Below, in pieces: positions 1-5,544 of a DNA stretch of 6,993 nt (position 1 is the stretch's first letter; each line of letters opens with the position of its first letter). The stretch is taken from the NCBI GenBank assembly GCA_039188505.1, contig JBCCZC010000307.1:1-6993 (forward strand), written 5' to 3'. Made by a program: the position numbers and the translations under genes. This DNA is from JBCCZC01 sp039188505 (GTDB taxonomy: Bacteria > Pseudomonadota > Gammaproteobacteria > Xanthomonadales > SZUA-38). The notes below the pieces were generated by a model, which was given only the letters and a program-made list of their open reading frames with translations, ran no database searches and was not told the DNA's origin.

Positions 1-151
1 CGAGCTGCGGCGAGGAGAAGGTCGGCTCCGCGCCGTCGTTCAGGACAACCGCAGCCCGGCGGTCGACGGCCGCGACGACCGCCTCCGCACCCTCGAGCAC
101 GGCGTACTCGCCGAAGAGCAGGAGCTTGCCTGGCGCGGTGGCGCGGATCAT
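1..151 (-). CDS. GHMP-family kinase, N-terminal fragment (probable mevalonate or phosphomevalonate kinase)
   Basis: Fifty codons are visible on the minus strand before the gene leaves the window. The start is ATG at 151-149. The protein begins MIRATAPGKLLLFGEYAVLEG, and the APGKLLLFGEYAVL block (residues 6-19) is the classic first motif of mevalonate and phosphomevalonate kinases. These are ATP-dependent cytosolic enzymes of the GHMP superfamily. The start overlaps the mvaD stop as ATGA, so translation is probably coupled to mvaD. By context it supplies one of the two phosphorylations that precede the MvaD step. The fragment lacks the ATP-binding glycine/serine loop and the catalytic Asp, so mevalonate kinase cannot be told from phosphomevalonate kinase. 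Family confidence is high and substrate confidence is low. Confidence 0.85.
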   Translation of the reverse strand, partial: MIRATAPGKLLLFGEYAVLEGAEAVVAAVDRRAAVVLNDGAEPTFSSPQL

Positions 152-1119
152 GGAGAAACGACGCGAGCACCGGGCCCAAGGCCAACCCGGAGGGTCCTGA
201 CGACCCCGGGCACCGCCCGGAGCGCGGCCTCGACCTGCTCACCCTTCCCCGGGGCACAGACGGCCTTGACCTGGGGACCGGCATCCATCGTGTAGAAGAC
301 TGGAACGCCGCCTTCCTGGAGATCCCGGACAGCCGCCATGACCGCCAGCGTTGCCGGCTTCCAGTAGATCAGCGCGGGCCGGGTCGCCATCATGGTGGCG
401 TGCATTTTCAGGGCACTGTGCTCGGCGATGGCCGCCAGGCGATCGAAATCCCGTGCTCGTACCGCCTCGCGGGCCGGAGCGAGGTCGGCACGCGTGGACT
501 CGACCCACGCCCCGTAGAACGGCGATGTCAGCCGTGAATCCTCCATGCCGCGGGTCGAGCCCGCTTTCTTCCGCGCCTCCGACGTCACGGCCACCACGAC
601 CTCGAGGGGCCAGGCATCGGGCGGTAGCACGGGACTCGCGAAGGCATCGCTGCCGTCATCCCGTTCACCTTCGGCCATCTCGGCGAAGCCACCGTGAACC
701 GATCGGGCCGCCGATCCCGAACCTAAGCGCGCGAGGACCGAGCGCTCGGCAAGCGTGAGCTCCGGCGCTAAAGCCGCGGCCAGCGCGGTCACGAGCGCGG
801 CGAAGCCGGAAGCGGACGAGGCCAGCCCGGCCGCGGTCGGAAAGTTGTTGTCCGAGGTCACCCGCACCGACTCGCTCCGCCCCGACAGCGCGCGAAAGCG
901 ATCCACTGTGGCGAGGACCCGCCGATCTTCCACCGGCACGCCGTCGAGGCTGAACACGTCCGCTGCTCCGGCGGGCCCGAGTTCGATCAGGGTGCGCGTC
1001 CGCAGCTTGTCGAGGGTGATCGACAGCGATCCGGCCGCGGGCAGGTTGAGGGCCGTATCCCGTTTACCCCAGTACTTGACCAGGGCGATGTTCGGGTGCG
1101 CGACGGCTTCGATGATCAT
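148..1119 (-). CDS. mvaD: Diphosphomevalonate decarboxylase
   Basis: This cytosolic enzyme converts mevalonate 5-diphosphate to isopentenyl diphosphate using ATP, with loss of CO2; it is the last step of the classical mevalonate pathway. With the ATG at 1119 the protein has 323 residues, the usual bacterial length. Visible motifs are AHPNIALVKYWGKRD (7-21, with conserved Lys16), NLPAAGSLSITL (25-36), the GHMP ATP-binding loop NNFPTAAGLASSASG (91-105), GSGSAARSVHGG (133-144), MHATMMATRP (239-248) and the catalytic Asp279 in MDAGP. The frame stays open upstream to a TTG at 1197, but family members begin just before AHPNIA, so I chose the ATG; no strong Shine-Dalgarno supports either start. The stop overlaps the next kinase gene by 4 nt (ATGA), as in an operon. 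The close relative phosphomevalonate decarboxylase is a less likely alternative. Confidence 0.95.
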   Translation of the reverse strand: MIIEAVAHPNIALVKYWGKRDTALNLPAAGSLSITLDKLRTRTLIELGPAGAADVFSLDGVPVEDRRVLATVDRFRALSGRSESVRVTSDNNFPTAAGLASSASGFAALVTALAAALAPELTLAERSVLARLGSGSAARSVHGGFAEMAEGERDDGSDAFASPVLPPDAWPLEVVVAVTSEARKKAGSTRGMEDSRLTSPFYGAWVESTRADLAPAREAVRARDFDRLAAIAEHSALKMHATMMATRPALIYWKPATLAVMAAVRDLQEGGVPVFYTMDAGPQVKAVCAPGKGEQVEAALRAVPGVVRTLRVGLGPGARVVSP

Positions 1120-1326
1120 CTGGTGTCGGGTCCCGGGGCTGCCTGAATGGTCGGCGCACGCTGCACGGTGGCTGACAGGGAAGCTCGCGTCGAGCAATGA
1201 GTTGCCATGCCAGGCGATCTGACGCCGCCCGTGGCCCTGCAGTGCTTGCCCCGGCCGGATCTCGCCGTGAGCTCTGGCCGTTGCGGCATGACGCCCGGCC
1301 CGGTCATGATGAAGTCAGGTATCCCC

Positions 1327-1332
1327 AGGAGG
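1327..1332 (+). promoter_or_regulatory. Shine-Dalgarno AGGAGG that sets the DUF4112 start
   Basis: A perfect AGGAGG lies 5 nt before TTG at 1338-1340. It is the only strong ribosome-binding signal in this frame, and the conserved domain begins shortly after it. It therefore fixes a TTG start rather than the ATG at 1197, which would add 47 low-complexity residues. Confidence 0.75.
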
Positions 1333-1337
1333 CGCCA

Positions 1338-1760
1338 TTGACCGGCCAGCTCACCCAGCCCCAGGCCCCGGAGATCGGCGTCACCGAGTTCGCGCGCCTG
1401 CGGGCGCGCGTCCACCGTATCGCCTGGCTGCTCGACCACTCGATCGGCATCCCGGGCACGCGCTGGCGAATCGGCCTCGACGGCCTGATCGGCATGGTAC
1501 CCGGCTATGGCGACGTCGCTGCGGGCCTGATCTCCGCCTACCTGATCTACCTGTCCCATCGCCTCGGCGCTCCATTCCGTCTGAAGCTGAAAATGCTCTG
1601 GACGGTCCTGCTGGACGTCGTGCTCGGCAGCATCCCGATTGCCGGCGACCTGTTCGATTTCGCCCACAAGGCCAATGGCCGGATCGCGCGCATGCTCGAC
1701 GAACATCTTGCCTCGGCCGTCAGCGCCGGTGAATCGAACCGTCCTTCATCACGAAGCTGA
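1338..1760 (+). CDS. DUF4112 domain protein, small membrane-associated protein of unknown function
   Basis: The 140-residue protein starts at TTG. It shows the conserved DUF4112 core: LLDHSIGIPGTRWRIGLD (31-48), IGMVPGYGD (51-59), a hydrophobic stretch at about 58-76, a second one at about 87-101, and GSIPIAGDLFDFAHKAN (97-113). The repeated pattern of hydrophobic residue, P, G and GD before each hydrophobic segment is typical of the family and suggests membrane association; no function is established that I can name. Length matches the family. It stands alone on the plus strand, divergent from mvaD and convergent with the amidohydrolase gene. Its last 14 codons (1720-1760) overlap the 3' end of that gene on the other strand. 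The C-terminal tail after about residue 122 is not part of the domain. Confidence 0.85.
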   Translation: MTGQLTQPQAPEIGVTEFARLRARVHRIAWLLDHSIGIPGTRWRIGLDGLIGMVPGYGDVAAGLISAYLIYLSHRLGAPFRLKLKMLWTVLLDVVLGSIPIAGDLFDFAHKANGRIARMLDEHLASAVSAGESNRPSSRS

Positions 1761-3009
1761 CCTGCTCGAGAACCGTTACGTCCTCGACCGGGTTCCCCGG
1801 CACGGCGACGATGTCCGCGAGCTTGCCCGGCGTGATACTGCCGAGCTGGTCCTCGACCTCGATCAGCTCGGCTGCACGGATCGTGGCCGCTTGGATGGCG
1901 ACCATGGGTGGCATGCCCGCGTCGACCATCAGCTTGAACTCCTGGGCGTTGTCGCCGTGGGCGGAAACGCCGGAATCGGTGCCGAAGGCGATCTTCACCC
2001 CCGCCTCGTAGGCCCGGCCGAAGGTGCCGGCCATGAGTGGCCCCAGCGCAGCGGCCTTGGGTCGAACCACCTCGGGAAAGAACCCGGGCTGCTCGGCCAT
2101 GCGTGCGACCCACTCGCCCGCCATCAGGGTGGGCACGAGCACCGTGCCGTTGGCCTTCATCAGCTCGATCGTCTCGTCGTCCATGAGCGTCCCGTGCTCG
2201 ATGGAGCTCACGCCGGCGCGAATCGCCCGCTTCATGCCCTCCGCACCGTGGGCGTGGGCGGCAACGCGCAGGCCGTAGTCGCGAGCGGTCGCGACGATCG
2301 CTTCGAGCTCGTCATCGAAGAACTGCGGATTCTGGCTGTTCTTCGCCGGCGAGAGGACACCTCCCGTGGCCGTGATCTTGATGAGGTTGGAGCCTTCCTT
2401 GTAGCGCTGCCGGACCGCCTTGCGGGCCTCCGCGACACCGTCGACCACGCCGTCCATCGGACCGGGCTCGCCGCGCAGGTCCATGCGCATACCGTTGGTG
2501 GGATCGGCGTGTCCGCCGGTCGTCGCGATCGATTTCCCCGAGGTAAAGACGCGGGGACCGACGACCATGCCCCGGTCGATCGCGTTGCGCAGAGCAACGG
2601 TCACGCCGTCAGCATCGCCGAGATCTCGCACGGTGGTGAAGCCTGCGTCCAGCGTCCGGCGAGCGTGCACGGTCGCCTTGAACGCCAGGGTCGGCGCGTC
2701 GTCGCGGAACCGGTCGAGATAGGAGGTCCGGCTGAATTCGTTCGTCAGGTGCGTGTGCATGTCCATGAGACCCGGAAGGCAGGTGGCATCGTCGAGCTCG
2801 ACGACGTCCGCACCGTCCGGTATGCCGGTACCACGAACGACGGACTGGATCTCGCGCCCCTCGACGACGATCACGTGGGGGCCCTGCAGGCGCCCTTCCT
2901 CGACATCGATGACGGCGCCGCAGCGTAGTGCCGTGAGCTCTGCCTGGGCTGCACCGCAGACCAGCATCGCCAGCGTCGCACCGGCCACCCTACGAATGGA
3001 TTTGCTCAA
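1720..3009 (-). CDS. Secreted metal-dependent amidohydrolase (imidazolonepropionase/Xaa-Pro dipeptidase-like)
   Basis: A 429-residue amidohydrolase-superfamily enzyme. The N-terminus (residues 1-23) has a basic start, a hydrophobic core and AQA, a good signal peptide, so the mature enzyme is probably periplasmic. Metal ligands are visible in the expected order: His85 and His87 in MDMHTHL, Lys211 in LIKITATGG (probably carboxylated and bridging), His252/His254 in AAHAHG, His272 in IEHGT and Asp345 in FGTDSG. The C-terminal LGSITPGKLADIV is also typical. Characterised relatives with this layout hydrolyse dipeptides, often with C-terminal proline, or N-acyl amino acids; the substrate cannot be read from sequence. 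The start is TTG, chosen because GAGGAG lies 6 nt upstream and the full signal peptide follows. It begins 30 nt after the pyrC stop and is probably co-transcribed with it. Confidence 0.9.
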   Translation of the reverse strand: MSKSIRRVAGATLAMLVCGAAQAELTALRCGAVIDVEEGRLQGPHVIVVEGREIQSVVRGTGIPDGADVVELDDATCLPGLMDMHTHLTNEFSRTSYLDRFRDDAPTLAFKATVHARRTLDAGFTTVRDLGDADGVTVALRNAIDRGMVVGPRVFTSGKSIATTGGHADPTNGMRMDLRGEPGPMDGVVDGVAEARKAVRQRYKEGSNLIKITATGGVLSPAKNSQNPQFFDDELEAIVATARDYGLRVAAHAHGAEGMKRAIRAGVSSIEHGTLMDDETIELMKANGTVLVPTLMAGEWVARMAEQPGFFPEVVRPKAAALGPLMAGTFGRAYEAGVKIAFGTDSGVSAHGDNAQEFKLMVDAGMPPMVAIQAATIRAAELIEVEDQLGSITPGKLADIVAVPGNPVEDVTVLEQVSFVMKDGSIHRR

Positions 3010-3015
3010 GGGATT

Positions 3016-3021
3016 CTCCTC
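3016..3021 (-). promoter_or_regulatory. Shine-Dalgarno GAGGAG for the amidohydrolase TTG start
   Basis: GAGGAG on the minus strand (3021 to 3016) sits 6 nt before TTG at 3009-3007, in the 30-nt gap after pyrC. It supports the TTG start over the in-frame ATG at codon 15, which would cut the signal peptide in half. Confidence 0.7.
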
Positions 3022-3039
3022 GGGATCAGGTTCGCTAGG

Positions 3040-4380
3040 TCAGACGTCGCGATCAAAGTCCAGCCGGCGCCCGGCACCCGTCGTGACGACTTCGCCATCG
3101 GCATAGGCGACGACGCCGGACACGACCGTCAGGTCGACCCGGGCCGTCATCTCGCGGCCCGCGAAGGGGCTCCAACCGCAGCGGGATAATACACGGGCGT
3201 CGTCGACCGTGTAGCGCGCTTCGGGGTCGATAAGGACCAGGTCCGCCCAGTAGCCCTCGCGCAGGAAGCCGCGATCGACCACATCGAAGCGGCGCGCGGG
3301 GTTGTGGCAGACCTTCTCCACCAGCCGCGTCATGTCGAAGTGGCCCTCGTGAACGTGGCGAAACAGGCTGGGGAGGACATCCTGGACGAGGGGCAGTCCC
3401 GCGGCGGCCTGCATGTAGGGACCGTCCTTCTCCGCGGGCAGGTGCGGTGCGTGGTCGGTCGCGATGATGTCGATGCGGTCCTCGGCCAGAGCCGCCAGCA
3501 GCGCCGCGCGATCACTCTCCTCCTTGATCGCCGGATTGCACTTGATCCGATTGCCGGCGGTCGCGTAGTCCGGGCGGCTGAAGTAGAGATGATGGGCGCA
3601 GACCTCGAGGGTGATCTGCTTGTCTTCAATGGGACCCGGCTCGAACAGATCGAGCTCGTCAGCAGTTGTCAGGTGCAGCACGTGGAGCTTCGTGCCGTAG
3701 CGCTTCGCGAGACCGACGGCCAGCGTCGAGCTCTTCAGGCACGCTTCGCGGGACCGGATCTCGATGTGCGCTTCCGGCGGAATGTCCGCGCCCCATCTCT
3801 CGACGGCGGCCTTCGTTGCGGCCTGGATTGTCGGGGTGTCCTCGCAGTGCGTCGTCACGACGGTACGGGCCCCTTCGAACAGCGCCTCGAGCGCCTTCGG
3901 GTTGTCGACCAGCATGTCGCCGGTCGACGCTCCCATGAAGATCTTCACGCCCGCCACGGCGTTCGGATCGATGCGTCGCACTTCGTCGGCGTTCGTGTTG
4001 GTCGCGCCGAGGTAGAACGCATAGTTGGCCGAGGCGCGTCCCGCGGCGAGGCCGTACTTGAATTCGACCGATGCGGCATCGACGGCGGGCGGACTGGTGT
4101 TAGGCATCTCGAAGAACGACGTGATGCCTCCGGCAATGGCGGCCCGCGATTCGGTCGCGAGGTCGCCCTTGTGGGTCAGGCCGGGCTCCCGGAAGTGGAC
4201 CTGATCATCGATCATCCCCGGCATCAGCAGGCGACCGGCCGCATCGATGACCTTCGCAGCCTCCGCGTCGATGGCGCCGCCAAGACGCTCGATCCGACCG
4301 TCGCGCACGAGGAGGTCGCCCTCGGTGACCTCGCCCTCGTTGACCATGCGGGCGTTGGTGATCAGCAGACTGTCGGTCAA
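3040..4380 (-). CDS. pyrC: Dihydroorotase
   Basis: This cytosolic enzyme cyclises carbamoyl-aspartate to dihydroorotate, the third step of de novo pyrimidine synthesis. The 446-residue length fits the class I (multifunctional-type) family. Motifs are PGMIDDQVHFREPGLTHKGD (54-73), EMPNTSPP (91-98), GVKIFMGASTGDMLVDNP (144-161) with probable carboxylated Lys146, THCED with His178, HVLHLTT with His236, and ATDHAPH with Asp309. The usual HxH of the first metal motif reads Gln60-Val-His62. From memory, the DDQVHFREPG form occurs in a recognised group of dihydroorotases, so it need not mean loss of activity. The start is TTG at 4380, overlapping the yidD stop as TTGA, with AAGGAG 7 nt upstream inside yidD. 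Allantoinase or another cyclic amidase is a weaker alternative. Confidence 0.9.
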   Translation of the reverse strand: MTDSLLITNARMVNEGEVTEGDLLVRDGRIERLGGAIDAEAAKVIDAAGRLLMPGMIDDQVHFREPGLTHKGDLATESRAAIAGGITSFFEMPNTSPPAVDAASVEFKYGLAAGRASANYAFYLGATNTNADEVRRIDPNAVAGVKIFMGASTGDMLVDNPKALEALFEGARTVVTTHCEDTPTIQAATKAAVERWGADIPPEAHIEIRSREACLKSSTLAVGLAKRYGTKLHVLHLTTADELDLFEPGPIEDKQITLEVCAHHLYFSRPDYATAGNRIKCNPAIKEESDRAALLAALAEDRIDIIATDHAPHLPAEKDGPYMQAAAGLPLVQDVLPSLFRHVHEGHFDMTRLVEKVCHNPARRFDVVDRGFLREGYWADLVLIDPEARYTVDDARVLSRCGWSPFAGREMTARVDLTVVSGVVAYADGEVVTTGAGRRLDFDRDV

Positions 4381-4679
4381 GTCGTTTCTCCTTTCTCTTC
4401 GATGGTCGCCTCGAGGGCCGAACCCGGCACGGGATCAACGCCACCCTCGCACAGCGAGTGGCAGCGGGAGATGCGGCGCACGGCCAGCCAGCCGCCACGC
4501 GCTACGCCGTGCAGACGGATGGCCTCGGCCGCATAGTCCGAGCACGGCGGATAGAAGCGGCAGCGTGGACCGAGCAGCGGACTCAGCAACCATTTGTAGA
4601 GCCGCAGCAGCCCGAGCGCCAGCCTGGAGGGTAGCGTCTGGGGCTGTCGTGGGGTCGTCTCTGGAGAACCTGTCCGCAT
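4377..4679 (-). CDS. yidD: Membrane protein insertion efficiency factor YidD
   Basis: A small, basic inner-membrane-associated protein that assists YidC/Sec insertion of membrane proteins. The 100-residue product carries the full family signature: LLRLYKWLLSPLLGPRCRFYPPCSDYA (24-50), EAIRLHGVARGGWLAVRRISRCH (52-74) and GGVDPVPG (79-86). Conserved cysteines are Cys40, Cys46 and Cys73; Cys77 is an extra one. The amphipathic segment at about 20-37 probably binds the membrane. ATG at 4679 was chosen because it leaves only about 20 residues before the domain. The frame stays open to 4853, but that extension is low-complexity and would run through the dksA promoter. The Shine-Dalgarno is weak. In many bacteria yidD lies between rnpA and yidC; here it leads an operon with pyrC. 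The C-terminal tail (87-100) is longer than usual and overlaps the pyrC start. Confidence 0.9.
   Translation of the reverse strand: MRTGSPETTPRQPQTLPSRLALGLLRLYKWLLSPLLGPRCRFYPPCSDYAAEAIRLHGVARGGWLAVRRISRCHSLCEGGVDPVPGSALEATIEEKGETT
4388..4393 (-). promoter_or_regulatory. Shine-Dalgarno AAGGAG for pyrC, inside the end of yidD
   Basis: AAGGAG (4393 to 4388, minus strand) lies 7 nt before TTG at 4380-4378, within the last codons of yidD. With the TTGA stop-start overlap this points to translational coupling of pyrC to yidD, and it fixes the TTG start. Confidence 0.7.
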
Positions 4680-4714
4680 GCCGGTCCGGTGCGCCGGCGT
4701 GGGCCGCAGGGGGG

Positions 4715-4730
4715 CCGGACGCGCGTCCGG
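4715..4730. repeat. 16-bp perfect palindrome in the yidD/dksA divergent region
   Basis: The sequence from 4715 to 4730 (CCGGACGC then GCGTCCGG) is its own reverse complement over 16 bases. It lies 36 bp upstream of the yidD ATG and 27 bp upstream of the -35 of the dksA promoter. It could be an operator for a dimeric regulator of either gene. The surrounding sequence is very GC-rich, which raises the chance of a coincidental palindrome. Confidence 0.6.
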
Positions 4731-4739
4731 GCGCCCGCT

Positions 4740-4753
4740 CCGGGTACGCCCGG
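4740..4753. repeat. Inverted repeat CCGGG-TACG-CCCGG next to the dksA -35
   Basis: Two 5-bp arms flank a TACG centre, ending 3 bp before the -35 element of the proposed dksA promoter. The position suits a regulator site or a small hairpin. The arms are short and GC-rich, so this is weak evidence alone. Confidence 0.35.
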
Positions 4754-4756
4754 CAG

Positions 4757-4785
4757 TTGCCGCTGAAAACGACTTACGATATAAC
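4757..4785 (+). promoter_or_regulatory. Predicted sigma-70-type promoter for dksA
   Basis: TTGCCG (4757-4762) and TATAAC (4780-4785) are separated by exactly 17 bp, matching the consensus at 4/6 and 5/6. Transcription would start near 4792 and give a leader of about 83 nt. The -10 is followed by the GC-rich ATCGCCCC, a discriminator type often seen at promoters inhibited by DksA/ppGpp, so autoregulation is possible but only inferred. Confidence 0.65.
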
Positions 4786-4874
4786 ATCGCCCCTCGGCCG
4801 CTCAAGGACGCTCTGGCGGCCCTCTCCGCGGCGCCCCACGGGCGCCAGGACACGCTGGGAAATCAACTGTTTAC

Positions 4875-5348
4875 ATGAGCAAGATCAAGGTCACTGATAT
4901 CCAGGTCACGAGCCGCCTCCCCGAGGGCTACGTTCCCAAGATCGAGCTGCCGGATGGCTACACGCCAAGCGACAAGGAAGAGTACATGTGCGCCGAGCAC
5001 CAGGAGTACTACCGTCGCAAGCTGATGCTCTGGCGCGATGATCTGATCGAGGAGTCGAAGCAGACGATCGATCACCTGCGCTCCGAAGTGCGCGACGTGG
5101 GTGATGAAGCTGAGCGCGCGACGCGCGAGACCGAGAACAGCCTCGAGCTGCGCACACGGGATCGCTATCGCAAGCTCCTGAACAAGATCTACGGCGCCCT
5201 GAAGCGCATCGACGACGGCGATTACGGCTACTGCGAGGAGACCGACGAGGAAATCGGTCTGGCTCGCCTCGACGCCCGACCGATCGCGACGCTCAGCCTC
5301 GACGCCCAGGAGCGCTGGGAACTGCGTCAAAAGCAGCTCTCCCGCTGA
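4875..5348 (+). CDS. dksA: DksA-family RNA polymerase-binding transcription factor with degenerate zinc finger
   Basis: DksA enters the RNA polymerase secondary channel and, with ppGpp, changes initiation at rRNA and amino-acid promoters. The 157-residue product aligns along the family: YMCAEHQEYYRRKL (37-50), a coiled coil at about 42-113 with the tip motif DVGDEA (74-79, DxxDxA: Asp74, Asp77, Ala79), ENSLELRTRDRYRKLLNKI (87-105), then the finger and C-terminal helix. The four-cysteine zinc site of E. coli DksA is mostly lost: Cys120 remains, while the other positions read Thr123, Ser141 and Ala144 (CEET, ATLSLDAQ). Zinc-independent variants such as Pseudomonas DksA2 are known. The ATG is at 4875; the nearest GGGA is 14 nt upstream, a weak site. 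Upstream is a good promoter and downstream a hairpin, so it looks monocistronic. Confidence 0.93.
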   Translation: MSKIKVTDIQVTSRLPEGYVPKIELPDGYTPSDKEEYMCAEHQEYYRRKLMLWRDDLIEESKQTIDHLRSEVRDVGDEAERATRETENSLELRTRDRYRKLLNKIYGALKRIDDGDYGYCEETDEEIGLARLDARPIATLSLDAQERWELRQKQLSR

Positions 5349-5359
5349 TCCCCGGTTAG

Positions 5360-5381
5360 CCCCGCGCAGTCCTGCGCGGGG
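5360..5381 (+). terminator. GC-rich hairpin after dksA, likely terminator without a T-tract
   Basis: CCCCGCGCAG (5360-5369) and CTGCGCGGGG (5372-5381) are perfectly complementary, giving a very stable stem 11 nt after the dksA stop. No run of T follows, so it is not a textbook intrinsic terminator. It may stop transcription less sharply or protect the dksA 3' end. Confidence 0.55.
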
Positions 5382-5390
5382 TGACGTCAT

Positions 5391-5407
5391 CGGCCTCGCC
5401 AAGGCCG
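5391..5407 (+). repeat. Second small hairpin downstream of dksA
   Basis: CGGCCT (5391-5396) and AGGCCG (5402-5407) form a 6-bp stem with a 5-nt loop, 9 nt after the first hairpin. It may reinforce termination as a tandem structure. No T-run follows. Confidence 0.3.
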
Positions 5408-5434
5408 GACTCTCCGCTTCCATTCTTCGCGCGC

Positions 5435-5448
5435 ATGCGTGAACGCAT
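5435..5448. repeat. Inverted repeat ATGCGT-GA-ACGCAT upstream of the receptor promoter
   Basis: Two perfect 6-bp arms with a 2-bp centre lie 40 bp before the -35 element of the TonB receptor promoter. The spacing suits an upstream activator or a repressor dimer. No regulator gene is visible nearby, and I do not recognise the site as a Fur or other known box. Confidence 0.4.
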
Positions 5449-5471
5449 CCGCGTGCCCGTCGCTGGCGTAC

Positions 5472-5517
5472 AAAAAAAACAATCACGCTTGCTTTTTTAT
5501 TCCGTTGGGCGTGTAAT
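5472..5517 (+). promoter_or_regulatory. Predicted promoter with upstream A-tract for the TonB-dependent receptor
   Basis: TTGCTT (5489-5494) and TGTAAT (5512-5517, 5/6 to consensus) are 17 bp apart. An 8-base A-tract (5472-5479) lies just upstream, like a proximal UP element. Transcription would start near 5524, about 20 nt before the ATG. This AT-rich patch stands out from its GC-rich surroundings. Confidence 0.55.
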
Positions 5518-5544
5518 GAGGCAGCCAATGCTTTGGAGGGGCCA

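Noticed and set aside
1120..1197. N-terminal extension of mvaD from TTG at 1197
   Set aside because: The 26 extra residues are unlike any part of the family, and homologues begin just before AHPNIA. No good ribosome-binding site precedes the TTG.
1120..1337. Divergent promoters between mvaD and DUF4112
   Set aside because: I looked on both strands and found no -35/-10 pair with acceptable match and spacing, so none is reported. TTGCGG followed by CATGAT at 18 bp is too weak.
1639..2928. Long open frame of 429 codons on the plus strand
   Set aside because: It is antisense to the amidohydrolase gene, whose minus-strand product has a signal peptide and all metal ligands. The plus-strand product shows no family motif; it is a GC-rich shadow frame.
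3304..4536. Open frame of 410 codons on the plus strand
   Set aside because: It is antisense to pyrC and yidD, both recognised clearly. Its product has no recognisable domain or ribosome-binding site.
4680..4853. N-terminal extension of yidD to 4853
   Set aside because: It would add 58 low-complexity residues to a family of about 70-100 residues and would overlap the dksA promoter.
5382..5389. TGACGTCA palindrome after the dksA hairpin
   Set aside because: Eight-base palindromes are expected by chance at this length. It lies far from a promoter and has no second copy nearby.
5472..5499. A-tract and T-run flanking a short segment, considered as a bidirectional terminator
   Set aside because: The stem would be mainly A-T pairs with little GC, and a well-spaced promoter explains the AT-rich patch better.
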